DNA of 64,000 nt, taken from CAZTCJ01 sp964612085. Its GTDB lineage: Bacteria > Pseudomonadota > Alphaproteobacteria > JAJFIK01. Position 1 is the stretch's first letter; each line of letters starts with the position of its first letter. Both the position numbers and the translations under genes were made by a program. Shown piece by piece: positions 44,179-53,151 of the stretch. Location: contig CAZTCJ010000002.1 in assembly GCA_964612085.1 (NCBI GenBank), positions 42,937 to 106,936 of the forward strand, written 5' to 3'. Under the pieces are notes generated by a model. It did no database searches. It saw only the letters and a program-made list of their open reading frames with translations, and was not told the DNA's origin.

Positions 44179-44633
44179 AGCTCCCGCGCCATGGAAATGA
44201 CCTGGATGCCGCCGGGGCTCTCGGAGCGGGCGATCTCCCGCCAGCCGAGCGAACGGTTGAAGGCAGGCGCTGCGGTGCCGTCCACCACGTCGATGGAAGC
44301 GCGGGCAAAGCCCCGGTCGCGCAGGATGTCGAGGGCGGCTTCCATCATCAGGGAGCCGATGCCGCGCCGGTGGTGCTCTGGGGCCACGTAAATGCGGCGG
44401 ATATGGCTGGTGCCCGGATCGAAGTCGAAAAAGCCGACAATCGAGGCCTGCTGTTCGGCCACGAAAATGTCTTGCCAGTCGTCCCGGATCGCGGCGGTCA
44501 GGCGCTCGGGGCCTTCGACAACGGCCTCGCCGCTCAAAACGCCTTCATAAGCATGGGTCCAGGAGCGCACCGCCGTATCCGACAACTGCGCCACATCCCC
44601 TTTGCGTGCGGGGCGAATACGCACGGCTGTCAT
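44175..44633 (-). CDS. GNAT-family N-acetyltransferase
   Basis: 152 residues. The acetyl-CoA loop is RRIYVAPEHHRRGIGSLMMEAAL near residues 78-102, the core GNAT motif A. The strand ASIDVVDGTAAPAFNRSLGW follows. Such enzymes acetylate amino groups of small molecules or proteins; the substrate is unknown. It is convergent with the sarcosine-oxidase-like gene and separate from the gene at 44821 by a terminator at 44740-44770. Confidence 0.85.
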   Translation of the reverse strand: MTAVRIRPARKGDVAQLSDTAVRSWTHAYEGVLSGEAVVEGPERLTAAIRDDWQDIFVAEQQASIVGFFDFDPGTSHIRRIYVAPEHHRRGIGSLMMEAALDILRDRGFARASIDVVDGTAAPAFNRSLGWREIARSESPGGIQVISMAREL

Positions 44634-44739
44634 GGCAGCCTCCCCCTGATCGGTCCAACCCTTTGCTGCCGACCTGGCCCCTTAACCCAGGCACGGCAAT
44701 CGGACATTCGACATGACATTCCGAGGCGGCACAGCGCAA

Positions 44740-44770
44740 AGGAAAAATCGGCCTATACGGCCATTTTCCT
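44740..44770 (-). terminator. intrinsic terminator after the 44821 gene
   Basis: Read on the minus strand: arms AGGAAAA/TTTTCCT-like, an inner GGCC-GTATA-GGCC stem and a T5 run, ending in TTTTTCCT. The flanking A- and T-rich arms could also make it work rightwards. It lies 51 nt past the stop of the hypothetical gene at 44821, so it most likely ends that transcript. Confidence 0.6.
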
Positions 44771-44820
44771 GGGGCACACCTTTTGGGCGAGGGGGCGGAC
44801 TCTGCTTTAGGGTCCCGGCC

Positions 44821-45402
44821 TTAGCTCTCCGCCCGTTGCCGGCCTTGAAGCCGTGCGGTAAGGCGCAGGGCCTCATGGCGGCAGGCGGCGAAATGCGCCT
44901 CCGGCATGTCGTCGAGCCGGGCGAGCAGCCAGCAGTCGAACGCGGCCTGGGCCCTGGCGGCCGTAACCGCTGTCTGGGCGTCAAGGCGGACCTGCGGCGC
45001 TTTCAGGGCCATCGCAGCGGTCTTCAACAGGGATGCGCCGCCCAGGGGCCCGGGTGCGTCGAGCAGGGCTTCCGGGTCCATAGGCTCGCCGCGATGGGCG
45101 GCCAGGGCCTTGACCGTCAGGCGTTCCGCCGCCTGCTCGTGGCCGTTTGTCTGCATCAGGGCGGACCAGTGCAGATAGCTGTCGGCCAGACGGGTCAGGA
45201 ACCGGCGGCGGGTGTCTCCTGGGGAGACCTCAGCGGCAAGGCCTGCCTGAGGCGCGGCAAGGGGCCGCAGCGCAGAAGGCGCCGGGGCTGCGTCCGGCAG
45301 ACGCAGCATGCCCGTGAGCCCGATGGCAAGAGCGAATAAGGCGAGTAGCCCGGTCCGCGCCGCGTCTTCTACGCGCGCCAGACCGGCCGCAATTTGTTCC
45401 AT
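44821..45402 (-). CDS. membrane-anchored protein of unknown function
   Basis: 193 residues. One N-terminal membrane segment (TGLLALFALAIGLTGML) is followed by a periplasmic part. Its C-terminal motif FDCWLLARLDDMPEAHFAACR recalls the FDCW...ACR segment seen before OmpA-like domains in some alphaproteobacteria, but the OmpA domain itself is absent. Function is not known. It lies upstream of a clear terminator and is divergent from the thiolase gene. Confidence 0.6.
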   Translation of the reverse strand: MEQIAAGLARVEDAARTGLLALFALAIGLTGMLRLPDAAPAPSALRPLAAPQAGLAAEVSPGDTRRRFLTRLADSYLHWSALMQTNGHEQAAERLTVKALAAHRGEPMDPEALLDAPGPLGGASLLKTAAMALKAPQVRLDAQTAVTAARAQAAFDCWLLARLDDMPEAHFAACRHEALRLTARLQGRQRAES

Positions 45403-45591
45403 GGCGACCTCCCTAAGGGGGAGGAGTCAAACCCGCCATGTGTTGCTAGGAAATGAATAACCTTAACAGGTGACGGTTTCGCAGTGATTTGACATCGCGT
45501 CACTTCGATCAAGCCCGTATGATCGTCGCGGGAAACGGTCGGGTCCGTGCGCCGGGCTGGGCCTTACGCCACTCAAAAGGGAGCAAAGCGC

Positions 45592-46791
45592 ATGCGCGAA
45601 GCCGTAATCGTTTCAACCGCCCGCACCGGGCTCGCCAAGTCGTTCCGCGGCGGATTCAACAACACCCATGGCGCCGTCATGGCCGGCCATGCGGTCAAGC
45701 ATGCGATCGAACGCGCCCAGGTCGATCCTGCGGAAATCGAAGATACCTTCATGGGCTGCGCGCTGCCGGAAGCCGCCACCGGCCAGAACATCGCGCGCCT
45801 CGCGGCCATGTGGGCCGGGTGTCCGGTGACCACCTCGGGCACGACCATCAACCGCTTCTGTTCCTCCGGCCTTCAGTCCATCGCCATGGCCGCCCATCAC
45901 GTGATCAACGAGCAGGTGCCGGTGGCCATCGGCGGCGGCGTGGAGTCGATCAGCCTGACCCAGGCCAACATCAACACCGCCCATATCGTGGAAGAGGGCC
46001 TGTTCGCGCGCATGCCGGCGCTGTGGATGTCCATGATCGAAACCGCCGAGATCGTGGCCGAGCGCTATAACATCTCGCGCGAGTACCAGGACGAATATTC
46101 TCTGCAAAGCCAGGTGCGCACGGCCAGGGGCAAGGACCAGGGCAAGTTCGATGACGAGATTGTTCCCCTGGAAACCACCATGATCAAGGTGAACAAGGAA
46201 ACAGGCGAACAGACCGAGGTCGCTTACACGGTCACCGAGGACGAATGCAATCGTCCGGACACGACCATGGAAGGCCTTTCGGGCCTCAAGCCCGTGCTGC
46301 AAGGCGGCATGGTGGTCAAGGAAGGCAATTACATCACGGCGGGCAACGCCAGCCAGCTTTCCGACGGGGCGTCGGCCTGCGTCGTGATGGAAGGCAAGGA
46401 AGCCGAACGCCGGGGGCTCGAGCCGCTGGGTCTGTTCAAGGGCTTCGCCGTGGCTGGCTGCGCGCCTGATGAAATGGGCATCGGTCCGGTCTATGCGGTG
46501 CCGCGCCTTCTGGAGCGCCAAGGCCTCAAGGTCGATGACATCGATCTGTGGGAACTGAACGAAGCCTTCGCCAGCCAGTGCCTCTATTGCCGTGACCAGC
46601 TCGGCATCGATCCGGAGAAATACAATGTGAACGGCGGCTCGATCTCCATCGGCCACCCGTTCGGCATGACCGGCTCGCGCCTTGTGGGCCATGCCCTGAT
46701 CGAGGGTAAGCGCCGGGGTGCCAAGAAGGTCGTCGTGACCATGTGCATCGGCGGCGGCATGGGCGCTGCGGGCCTGTTCGAGGTTCTGTAA
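45592..46791 (+). CDS. acetyl-CoA C-acyltransferase (thiolase)
   Basis: 399 residues from ATG 45592, after GGGAG; the start at 45547 lacks a site. Thiolase active residues: Cys in NRFCSSGLQSIAM near 88, His in NGGSISIGHPFGMTG near 352, and Cys in CIGGGMGAAGLFEV near 384. A second thiolase copy in the window, which may differ in chain length or direction from the one at 22469. A hairpin (46811-46834) between it and the convergent gene likely ends both transcripts. Confidence 0.9.
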   Translation: MREAVIVSTARTGLAKSFRGGFNNTHGAVMAGHAVKHAIERAQVDPAEIEDTFMGCALPEAATGQNIARLAAMWAGCPVTTSGTTINRFCSSGLQSIAMAAHHVINEQVPVAIGGGVESISLTQANINTAHIVEEGLFARMPALWMSMIETAEIVAERYNISREYQDEYSLQSQVRTARGKDQGKFDDEIVPLETTMIKVNKETGEQTEVAYTVTEDECNRPDTTMEGLSGLKPVLQGGMVVKEGNYITAGNASQLSDGASACVVMEGKEAERRGLEPLGLFKGFAVAGCAPDEMGIGPVYAVPRLLERQGLKVDDIDLWELNEAFASQCLYCRDQLGIDPEKYNVNGGSISIGHPFGMTGSRLVGHALIEGKRRGAKKVVVTMCIGGGMGAAGLFEVL

Positions 46792-46810
46792 GCGGACCGA
46801 TCAAGCGTAT

Positions 46811-46834
46811 CGGGAACCGTTACGCCGGTTCCCG
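46811..46834. terminator. bidirectional hairpin between thiolase and convergent gene
   Basis: Perfect 9-bp arms CGGGAACCG and CGGTTCCCG with a 6-nt loop. It lies 20 nt after the thiolase stop and overlaps the stop of the minus-strand gene at 46820. No T-run is present, so it may be a weak terminator or a 3'-end structure for both genes. Confidence 0.5.
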
Positions 46835-47734
46835 GTCGCGCCCCATAAAGACCATCAGGCCAACCACGATCACGATGCCCATGACGATGATCCCGATAAT
46901 GGCGGTACGGACAAGCGTGCCGCCATCGCCGTTTGCGGCTTCTTCGCTGACGGCCGGGGCCGTGGCAGCGGGTGCGGCGATCTCGTCCGTGGGGGACTGT
47001 TCGGCAGTCTCGGCCTCGGCCGGATCCGGCCCGGTGGCCACCGAGACGAACCCGCTATTGGCCTGCCGCAAATCGGCGATCAGCGTCTGCTGTGCGTCCA
47101 TGAGCGCATCGGCCGAGCGCTCCGAGAGCTGAGGATTGACATACCAATAGGTGAAGACCGGCGTGCGGTCGAGCAGGGTGACGCCGGAGACCATCTGGAT
47201 GGTCGCGGGCCCCGATGGGGAAGGGACTTGGAGGCGTCCCGGCCAGAAAACGGCGCTGTCCCGGCGCAAGGGCGTGCCCATGGCCGCGTCGTTGCCGGTT
47301 TCCCGGGCCAGCGCTTCGAGCTTTTCCGCCTGGCCGGTGACCTGGTCGATGAAGGTTTGCAGGAAAGCCTCTTGCTCCATGCCCGCATCGATGACGATGG
47401 CGTCGGACTTGTTGAGCAGGACCGCATAGATGATCCATTCGCCGAGCTGCGTCTCCTGGCCGCCGTGGATCTTTTCCACCACATCGCAGCGCACGGCGAT
47501 GTCCATGACGTGATTGTCGTTGCGGCCCATCTCGGCGCGCAGGCCCCGGACGAAGCCGCCAAAGGCCGTATCGTCCGTCACCAGACAGAAATTGTCGGGC
47601 ACGACCGGAGCAGGCAGGCGGTTCGCCTGGGCCTGACTGCTCTGGGGCAGGGCCACGTCACCGAGAACAAGCATGAGGAACGCGGCGGCCATCCGCAAAA
47701 CGGGTCGTGACCGGCTCAATTTCAGATTGGGCAT
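46820..47734 (-). CDS. exported, C-terminally anchored protein, unknown
   Basis: 304 residues with a signal peptide (LRMAAAFLMLVLGDVALPQSSQAQA), a globular domain (residues about 40-220, including FCLVTDDTAFGGFVRGLRAEMG), a Pro/Ala/Glu-rich linker and one membrane helix near the C-terminus (IIGIIVMGIVIVVGLMVFMG). The two parts suggest a periplasmic domain anchored at its end. I recognise no family. It is convergent with the thiolase. Confidence 0.6.
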   Translation of the reverse strand: MPNLKLSRSRPVLRMAAAFLMLVLGDVALPQSSQAQANRLPAPVVPDNFCLVTDDTAFGGFVRGLRAEMGRNDNHVMDIAVRCDVVEKIHGGQETQLGEWIIYAVLLNKSDAIVIDAGMEQEAFLQTFIDQVTGQAEKLEALARETGNDAAMGTPLRRDSAVFWPGRLQVPSPSGPATIQMVSGVTLLDRTPVFTYWYVNPQLSERSADALMDAQQTLIADLRQANSGFVSVATGPDPAEAETAEQSPTDEIAAPAATAPAVSEEAANGDGGTLVRTAIIGIIVMGIVIVVGLMVFMGRDREPA

Positions 47735-47797
47735 CCTACGCGTCCCCCATTTACCAAACCGGCCACCGCAAGCTCCGTGCCATCTCCGGCTGACTGT

Positions 47798-48139
47798 TCA
47801 GTGCGGATGATGTTTCTGCTTCTTGCCGACACGCGATTCGAGTTGACGAATGGCCGCGGCGAAGGCGTCGCGTACGGTCGCATAAGGATCATGGGCGCGC
47901 CGGTCGTCCGTGCCATTATGGCTCACCACGATATCCGGCTGGCCGGGCAGGGTCAGGTGCAGCCGGGTCTCATACAGGTCGACGGGTTTGCCAATGCCTT
48001 CCCGGCGGGAAAAGACCACCCGGCAGGACGTGACGCGCTCGAAATGCCGTTCGAGTTTCCGCGCTTCCCCGCGAATGCGGTCTTCCACGGCCGGTGATGA
48101 GTCCAGACCTTCGAAGACGATTTCCAAAGGTACTTGCAT
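47798..48139 (-). CDS. hpf: ribosome hibernation/HPF-RaiA family protein (short form)
   Basis: A 113-residue protein with the beta-alpha-beta-beta-beta-alpha fold of HPF/RaiA (VPLEIVFEGLDSSPAVEDRIRGEARKLERHF, then VRDAFAAAIRQLESRV) and a basic His/Lys-rich tail. These factors bind in the 30S decoding and tRNA channel to inactivate or dimerise ribosomes in stationary phase. It lacks the long C-terminal dimerisation domain. It stands alone here and not beside rpoN. It has good start signals (a GGAGGTCC-type site, read from the minus strand). Confidence 0.85.
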   Translation of the reverse strand: MQVPLEIVFEGLDSSPAVEDRIRGEARKLERHFERVTSCRVVFSRREGIGKPVDLYETRLHLTLPGQPDIVVSHNGTDDRRAHDPYATVRDAFAAAIRQLESRVGKKQKHHPH

Positions 48140-48211
48140 CGGTAGGACCTCCTTGTTTTTACCCGTTTCAGCCCGACGCCGTCCCCTTTTCCGTTAGAGA
48201 AGTCTACTCCC

Positions 48212-48257
48212 AGACCGGTGGGGGTCCGCAAGGGGGCAGTCTCCGGTCTCGCGGACC
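48212..48257. other. interleaved inverted repeats between hpf and an oxidoreductase gene
   Basis: Two perfect 7-bp inverted repeats interleave: AGACCGG (48212-48218) with CCGGTCT (48243-48249), and GGTCCGC (48223-48229) with GCGGACC (48251-48257). The order a-b-a'-b' permits a pseudoknot or two alternative hairpins. It lies just past the oxidoreductase stop on the minus strand and upstream of hpf. No T-run follows. Confidence 0.4.
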
Positions 48258-48259
48258 GT

Positions 48260-49285
48260 TTACCGCCCCGGTTCCGGCGCGATCCGTACCAGGAGCTTGC
48301 CCGTATTGGCGCCGGTGAAAAGGCGCTGGACGGCATCGGGCGCGTTCTCAAGCCCGTCCACGATATCGGTTTTGTATTTGAGTTTTCCTTCCATCATCCA
48401 GCCGGCCATGGCCTGAATCGCTTCCGGAAACCGGGGGAGATAATCGATAATGATGAATCCTTCGACGCGCGCCCGTTTCATGAGGATGTTGCGGAACATA
48501 TACGGCCCCGGCACGGGCTCGGTTGCATTATAGCTGGAGATCAGGCCGCACAGCGCGATCCGGGCGTTCTGGTTGATCAGGGTCAGGACGGCATCCAGAA
48601 TCTCGCCGCCCACATTCTCGAAATAGACGTCGATGCCGTTGGGGCACAATTCACGCAAGCGCTCCAGAACCGGCTCGGTCTTGTAGTTGATGCAGGCATC
48701 GAAGCCCAATTCCTCGGTCACCCAACGGCACTTGTCGTCCGCGCCCGCAATACCGACCACATGACAGCCCTTGATCTTGGCGATCTGTCCGGCCACGGAG
48801 CCGACCGCGCCTGCCGCCGCCGAGACCACTACGGTCTCACCCGGCTGAGGTTTGCCGATATCGAGCAGGCCGAAATAGGCGGTGGCGCCGGTCGCGCCCA
48901 GAACGCTCATCCAGGCATCGAGCGGCACGCCCAGCTCGACCGGGATCTTGCCCGCCGCGTCGCCGGGGACGACCAAATAATCCTGCCAGCCGCCCAGGCC
49001 CGGCAGCGCCATGTCGCCTTCCTGGAAATTGGGATGGCGGGATTTCACCACCACGCCCAGCGTGCCGCCGCGCATGACCTCGCCGATTTCCACGGGCGGC
49101 ATATATTGGTCCATGTCGGACATCCAGATGCGGTTGGTGGGATCGAGGGAGAGATAAATATTCCGTATCAGGATCTCGCCGTCGCCCGGTTCGGGCACCG
49201 GGCTTTCCTTGAGTTGCAGATCCCCTTGCCGGATATCGCCTACGGGCCGGTGCGCCAAAACCCATTGCCGGTTGACGGATGCCAT
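48260..49285 (-). CDS. NADP-dependent MDR oxidoreductase (zinc-free, leukotriene/CurA-like)
   Basis: 341 residues from ATG 49285, after GGGAGGAACAG. Rossmann motif AAAGAVGSVAGQIAK near residue 160. The catalytic zinc ligands of alcohol dehydrogenases are absent. The start (NRQWVLAHRPVGDI...LKESPVPEPGDGEIL) and YLSLDPTNRIWMSD match the prostaglandin reductase/CurA group of alkenal reductases. It likely reduces the double bond of alpha,beta-unsaturated carbonyls. Divergent from the DsbD-like gene. Confidence 0.88.
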   Translation of the reverse strand: MASVNRQWVLAHRPVGDIRQGDLQLKESPVPEPGDGEILIRNIYLSLDPTNRIWMSDMDQYMPPVEIGEVMRGGTLGVVVKSRHPNFQEGDMALPGLGGWQDYLVVPGDAAGKIPVELGVPLDAWMSVLGATGATAYFGLLDIGKPQPGETVVVSAAAGAVGSVAGQIAKIKGCHVVGIAGADDKCRWVTEELGFDACINYKTEPVLERLRELCPNGIDVYFENVGGEILDAVLTLINQNARIALCGLISSYNATEPVPGPYMFRNILMKRARVEGFIIIDYLPRFPEAIQAMAGWMMEGKLKYKTDIVDGLENAPDAVQRLFTGANTGKLLVRIAPEPGR

Positions 49286-49469
49286 CTGTTCCTCCCAAAA
49301 CTGCGGTCTATGTGCCGTTGAAACCGCTTTACTATACAGCGATCGGGGCCGCTTCCCACAGCCTGCTGGGATGTGCCCGCGTCGCGCCATTGTGATTTCG
49401 GGGATCGGGCGCGGGCGCAGTACTGAGATAGACTGGACGGGTCGGGCCGTCCTGAGAGAGGGGCTGCTC

Positions 49470-51704
49470 ATGAACCGCACGGCGGACAGGATCCAGGAAA
49501 TGGCGCGTTACTCTGTCAAATCCGTCTTGATGATCGTCTTGGCCGGATTGATGCTCGTTGCCGCGGTGGGCCGCGTCCATGCGAACCCTACCGCGACGGA
49601 ACACGTCGAGGTTGAGTTCCTGGCCGAATGGGAAGCGATCCCTGCGGATGGCGGGGAATTCTGGGTCGCCCTGCGGCAAAGGATCATTCCGGGCTGGCAC
49701 ACCTATTGGCGCAATCCGGGCGATTCGGGCGAGCCAACCCATGTGATGTGGGCCTTGCCGCCGGGCTTCGAGTCGGGCGAGATCCAGTGGCCTTATCCGG
49801 AACGCCTGCCTTACGGGCCGCTCGTCAATTTCGGCTTCTCCGGCGAGGCGGTTCTGCTCATGCGCATGACCGCGCCCGCTGGTCTGACGCCGGGCTCAAG
49901 CGTGGATCTGCCCGCCGATGTCTACTGGCTGGTCTGCGAGGAAATCTGCATTCCCGAACAAGCCCAACTCACCCTGACCCTGCCGGTCGCCGCCGGACCG
50001 CCCCGCACCGATGCGCGTTCAACGCCGGTGATCGCGGCGGCGGTCGCCGCCCTGCCGCAGCCGGGCCCCTGGGAGACCCGCTTCGAGCTGCGGGACGGGC
50101 GCATCCTGATCGGCGTCGATGCGCCGGAAACCGCTCAGTCCTTCGGACAGGGCCAGATCGAGGAGATCGCGCTCTTTCCGTATCAGGACGGTGTGATCCG
50201 CAATGCCGCGCCCCAGCAGGTGATGTACGGTCCCGGCGGGTTCACCGTTTCGGTCGAACCGGGCTTCCGCTTTACCCAGGAGGGCATGACGCGGCCGGAG
50301 CGTATCGAAGGCGTACTCGTCATCCGGGACCGGAGCAACGAAGACGTCCTGGAACGGGCGGTGATCTTCGATGCCGGTCCTGGCGCCATTCCCCAGGCCA
50401 TGCGCGCCCAAGGCATGGGCGCGGGGGCAGGGGGCGCGGCCGATGTGTCGATCGGCCAGGCGCTGTTGTTCGCCGTGCTGGGCGGATTGATCCTGAACCT
50501 GATGCCGTGCGTCTTTCCGGTGCTGTTCATGAAGGCGTTCGGCTTCGTGGCGGCGGCGCGGGAAGCGCCCTGGACCGTGCGGCTTCACGGCATCGTCTTT
50601 ACCACGGGCGTGATGGTGAGCTTCGCCGCCGTGGCCGGTGTGCTGATCGCCTTGCGCGCGGGCGGTGAGCAAATCGGCTGGGGCTTCCAGCTCCAGTCCC
50701 CGGTTTTCGTCAGCCTGCTGGTTTATCTTCTGTTGCTGGTCGGGCTGAACCTGTCTGGCGTCTTCCAGGTGGGCACTTCTGTCATGGGGTTCGGCGGTTC
50801 CCTGGGCGAGCGCAGCGGCCTGACCGGCTCCTTTTTCACCGGCGTACTCGCGACCGTGGTAGCGACACCCTGCGTCGCGCCGTTCATGGCGGCGGCGATC
50901 GGTTTTGCCTTGAGCCAGCCGGTGGTCCTGGCCCTGAGCATTTTCCTGGCGCTCGGCTTCGGCATGGCGCTGCCCTGGCTCGCCTTGAGCTTCGCGCCCG
51001 GCCTCTTGAAAATGCTGCCGCGTCCCGGTCCCTGGATGGATGTCTTCAAACAGATCCTGGCGTTCCCCATTTACGGCACGGCGGCTTGGTTGTTCTGGGT
51101 GCTGACGCAGCAGATGGGCGCGGCCGGTCTCGCCTTCGTGCTGGCGGGCGCGGTGCTCACGGCTTATGCGGGCTGGGCCTTCGGCGCGATCCAGGATCCG
51201 GGCGCGCGCGGCGGCTGGCGTTTGACCGGCGGTCTGACCGCCGCTGTCGCGCTGATCGGCGCCCTCGCGCTCGTTTTGACCCTGCCGTCCGGCCAACCCG
51301 CCGCCCGCGCCGCTACGCAAGGGGCCGGCGAGAGCGCTGCCTTGCCGTTCGAGCCTTATTCGCCGGAGCGGCTCGATGCGCTTCTGGCGGAAGGCAAGCC
51401 GGTTTTCGTCAATTTCACCGCCGCCTGGTGCATCAGTTGCCTTGTGAACGAACGGGTGGCGCTCTCTACCCCGGCTGTGGCCGAGCGGATGGCCGGGGCT
51501 GGCATTGTTTATCTGAAAGGCGACTGGACCAATCGCGATCCTGTGATCGCGCAGACGCTGGACTCCTTTGGCCGCAGCGGCGTGCCGCTTTATCTGGTTT
51601 ATCCGGCAGGGGGGGCCGAGCCCATCATTCTGCCGCAATTATTGACGGAAACCATTGTGCTCGATGCGTTCGATCGGGCGGTCGGGGATCAACCACAAAA
51701 CTGA
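49470..51704 (+). CDS. DsbD/ScsB-like thiol:disulfide interchange protein
   Basis: 744 residues from ATG 49470, after GAGAGGGG; the frame from 49209 is an extension. A signal peptide precedes an N-terminal periplasmic domain with two Cys (LVCEEICIPEQAQ, near residue 145), then a region of about eight membrane helices bearing the reductant-transfer Cys (LNLMPCVFPVLFMKAF and VVATPCVAPFMAAA). The C-terminal thioredoxin-like domain has CISC (AAWCISCLVNERV). It carries electrons from the cytoplasm to periplasmic proteins. The redoxin gene 13 nt downstream is its probable partner. Confidence 0.9.
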   Translation: MNRTADRIQEMARYSVKSVLMIVLAGLMLVAAVGRVHANPTATEHVEVEFLAEWEAIPADGGEFWVALRQRIIPGWHTYWRNPGDSGEPTHVMWALPPGFESGEIQWPYPERLPYGPLVNFGFSGEAVLLMRMTAPAGLTPGSSVDLPADVYWLVCEEICIPEQAQLTLTLPVAAGPPRTDARSTPVIAAAVAALPQPGPWETRFELRDGRILIGVDAPETAQSFGQGQIEEIALFPYQDGVIRNAAPQQVMYGPGGFTVSVEPGFRFTQEGMTRPERIEGVLVIRDRSNEDVLERAVIFDAGPGAIPQAMRAQGMGAGAGGAADVSIGQALLFAVLGGLILNLMPCVFPVLFMKAFGFVAAAREAPWTVRLHGIVFTTGVMVSFAAVAGVLIALRAGGEQIGWGFQLQSPVFVSLLVYLLLLVGLNLSGVFQVGTSVMGFGGSLGERSGLTGSFFTGVLATVVATPCVAPFMAAAIGFALSQPVVLALSIFLALGFGMALPWLALSFAPGLLKMLPRPGPWMDVFKQILAFPIYGTAAWLFWVLTQQMGAAGLAFVLAGAVLTAYAGWAFGAIQDPGARGGWRLTGGLTAAVALIGALALVLTLPSGQPAARAATQGAGESAALPFEPYSPERLDALLAEGKPVFVNFTAAWCISCLVNERVALSTPAVAERMAGAGIVYLKGDWTNRDPVIAQTLDSFGRSGVPLYLVYPAGGAEPIILPQLLTETIVLDAFDRAVGDQPQN

Positions 51705-51717
51705 ACGGAGGCACGAT

Positions 51718-52335
51718 ATGCGTTTTGATCTTTTGAAAGGGGCCGTGACCGGCGCCGTGACGGCGCTCGCGCTGTCCACCATGGCCGTGGCCGCGCCGCA
51801 AGTGGGCGAGCCCGCGCCGACCTTCACCGGCACCACTTCCATGGGCGAGACCTTCGATCTTGCGGCCCAGAGCGACAAGACGGTCATTCTGGAATGGACC
51901 AATCACGACTGTCCGTATGTGGTCAAGCACTACGACATGGACAAGAAGAACATGCAGACCCTGCAGCAGGACACGACGGAAGACGGAATCGTCTGGGTGA
52001 CGATCATTTCCTCCGCGCCGGGCAAGCAGGGCCATGTGGAAGCCGGTCAAGCCAATGAGCTGACGCAAAGCCGCGAGGCTGCGCCGAGCCATGTGGTGCT
52101 CGATACCTCCGGCGATATCGGCCGCATGTACGACGCCAAGACCACGCCGCACATGTTCATCATCGAAAAAGGCATTGTCCGGTATATGGGCGCGATCGAC
52201 GACAAGCCGTCGGCGCGCAAGAGCACGCTTGATGGTGCCAAGAACTATGTGCGCGTCGCTCTGGCCGAAATGGCCGACGGCAAGGCCGTGTCCGAGCCTG
52301 CCACCACGCCTTACGGCTGTTCGGTCAAATACTGA
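51718..52335 (+). CDS. exported redoxin (AhpC/TSA-like), DsbD partner
   Basis: 205 residues from ATG 51718, after ACGGAGG. Signal peptide (LKGAVTGAVTALALSTMAVA) then a thioredoxin-like domain (VGEPAPTFTGTTSMGETFDL). A single Cys lies in WTNHDCPYVVKHY near residue 64 and a second at the very end (PYGCSVKY), so the pair may form a disulfide. The spacing to the DsbD-like gene suggests electron supply from it. A T5 terminator follows. Likely reduces peroxides or periplasmic substrates. Confidence 0.8.
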   Translation: MRFDLLKGAVTGAVTALALSTMAVAAPQVGEPAPTFTGTTSMGETFDLAAQSDKTVILEWTNHDCPYVVKHYDMDKKNMQTLQQDTTEDGIVWVTIISSAPGKQGHVEAGQANELTQSREAAPSHVVLDTSGDIGRMYDAKTTPHMFIIEKGIVRYMGAIDDKPSARKSTLDGAKNYVRVALAEMADGKAVSEPATTPYGCSVKY

Positions 52336-52358
52336 TCGATCGGATCTGAAGGAAAACG

Positions 52359-52391
52359 GGCCGCTGCGGTGTCTCACGCGGCGGCCTTTTT
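52359..52391 (+). terminator. rho-independent terminator
   Basis: Arms GGCCGCTGCG (52359-52368) and CGCGGCGGCC (52377-52386) pair over 10 bp with one G-U, loop GTGTCTCA, followed by T5. It lies 24 nt after the redoxin stop and ends the DsbD-redoxin transcript. The reverse strand would be less effective. Confidence 0.85.
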
Positions 52392-52407
52392 CGTGCCCGT
52401 TGCTGCG

Positions 52408-53094
52408 TTATGAGCGCGTGTGGCGTTTCGAGCCCGCCTGCGACTGCCCGCTCGCGTTGGTCAGAAAGTCGATCCGGTCCCGGTCCAACTCATGGGCATG
52501 GACGGTGCAGCGCGCCGCTTGGGCCAGATCGCCGTCATCCTGGGCGGCCTTGGCAAGGGCATCGAGCAAGGCCATGCGTTCTTCCGTACGCCGCAGATAA
52601 TCATTGGCGTAGGTCGCCACCGTTTCCGGCGAAACGAGGCGTGCCTGCGCCGGAGCGGCCGGTTCTTCCGCCTGGGATGCATACTGCTCGTCTTCGAGAT
52701 AGAAGCCGCGCGCCGCATCCAAGTCGGTCATGGTGTCAGGAGACAGTTTCTCCAGATCCCGCCGGGCCAGTTCTTCATGAATTTCGTCGATTCGTTGACG
52801 CAGCACGCCCAGCCTATCATCCGCATCCTGGGCATCGATGACGAACCGGCGGCCGCTTTCGATGTCGAAACATTCCGACAGAAACTTGTCGCGCGTTCCG
52901 ATGAGGTGCTCGATGGACTGTGTTCTGAGGGAATCGGTGGACCACACGGCAGCCGTCCGCAATGTTGGGTGCGAGGCATGAGCCTCGTTCTTTTGGCACG
53001 CCGTGCCGTCAGCCTGATCCTCGGGGCGTAACGGGTGTTGCTCCGAAGCCTGATCGGGTCGGGGTGTGTTCACAGCCCCTTTGCCCATGGTCAT
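52408..53094 (-). CDS. hypothetical protein
   Basis: About 228 residues from ATG 53094 (M20 of a frame beginning 53151; ATG 53088 is also possible). It is soluble, rich in Asp, Glu, Arg and Ala, mostly helical (LIGTRDKFLSECFDI, DDRLGVLRQRIDEIHEELARRDLEKL) with a disordered centre. No membrane segment or known domain seen. It is convergent with the redoxin gene. The reading frame has no frameshift, and its codon use looks like the neighbours, so it is probably real. Confidence 0.55.
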   Translation of the reverse strand: MTMGKGAVNTPRPDQASEQHPLRPEDQADGTACQKNEAHASHPTLRTAAVWSTDSLRTQSIEHLIGTRDKFLSECFDIESGRRFVIDAQDADDRLGVLRQRIDEIHEELARRDLEKLSPDTMTDLDAARGFYLEDEQYASQAEEPAAPAQARLVSPETVATYANDYLRRTEERMALLDALAKAAQDDGDLAQAARCTVHAHELDRDRIDFLTNASGQSQAGSKRHTRS

Positions 53095-53151
53095 TATGTT
53101 GAGACCCCCACCTGTCTCATCCGTCTGTTGTTGGGATCCGCATTGGATCAA

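Noticed and set aside
45480..45530. Promoter-like TTGACA and TATGAT before the second thiolase
   Set aside because: The two hexamers are 23 bp apart, too far for one sigma-70 promoter, so I did not annotate a promoter.
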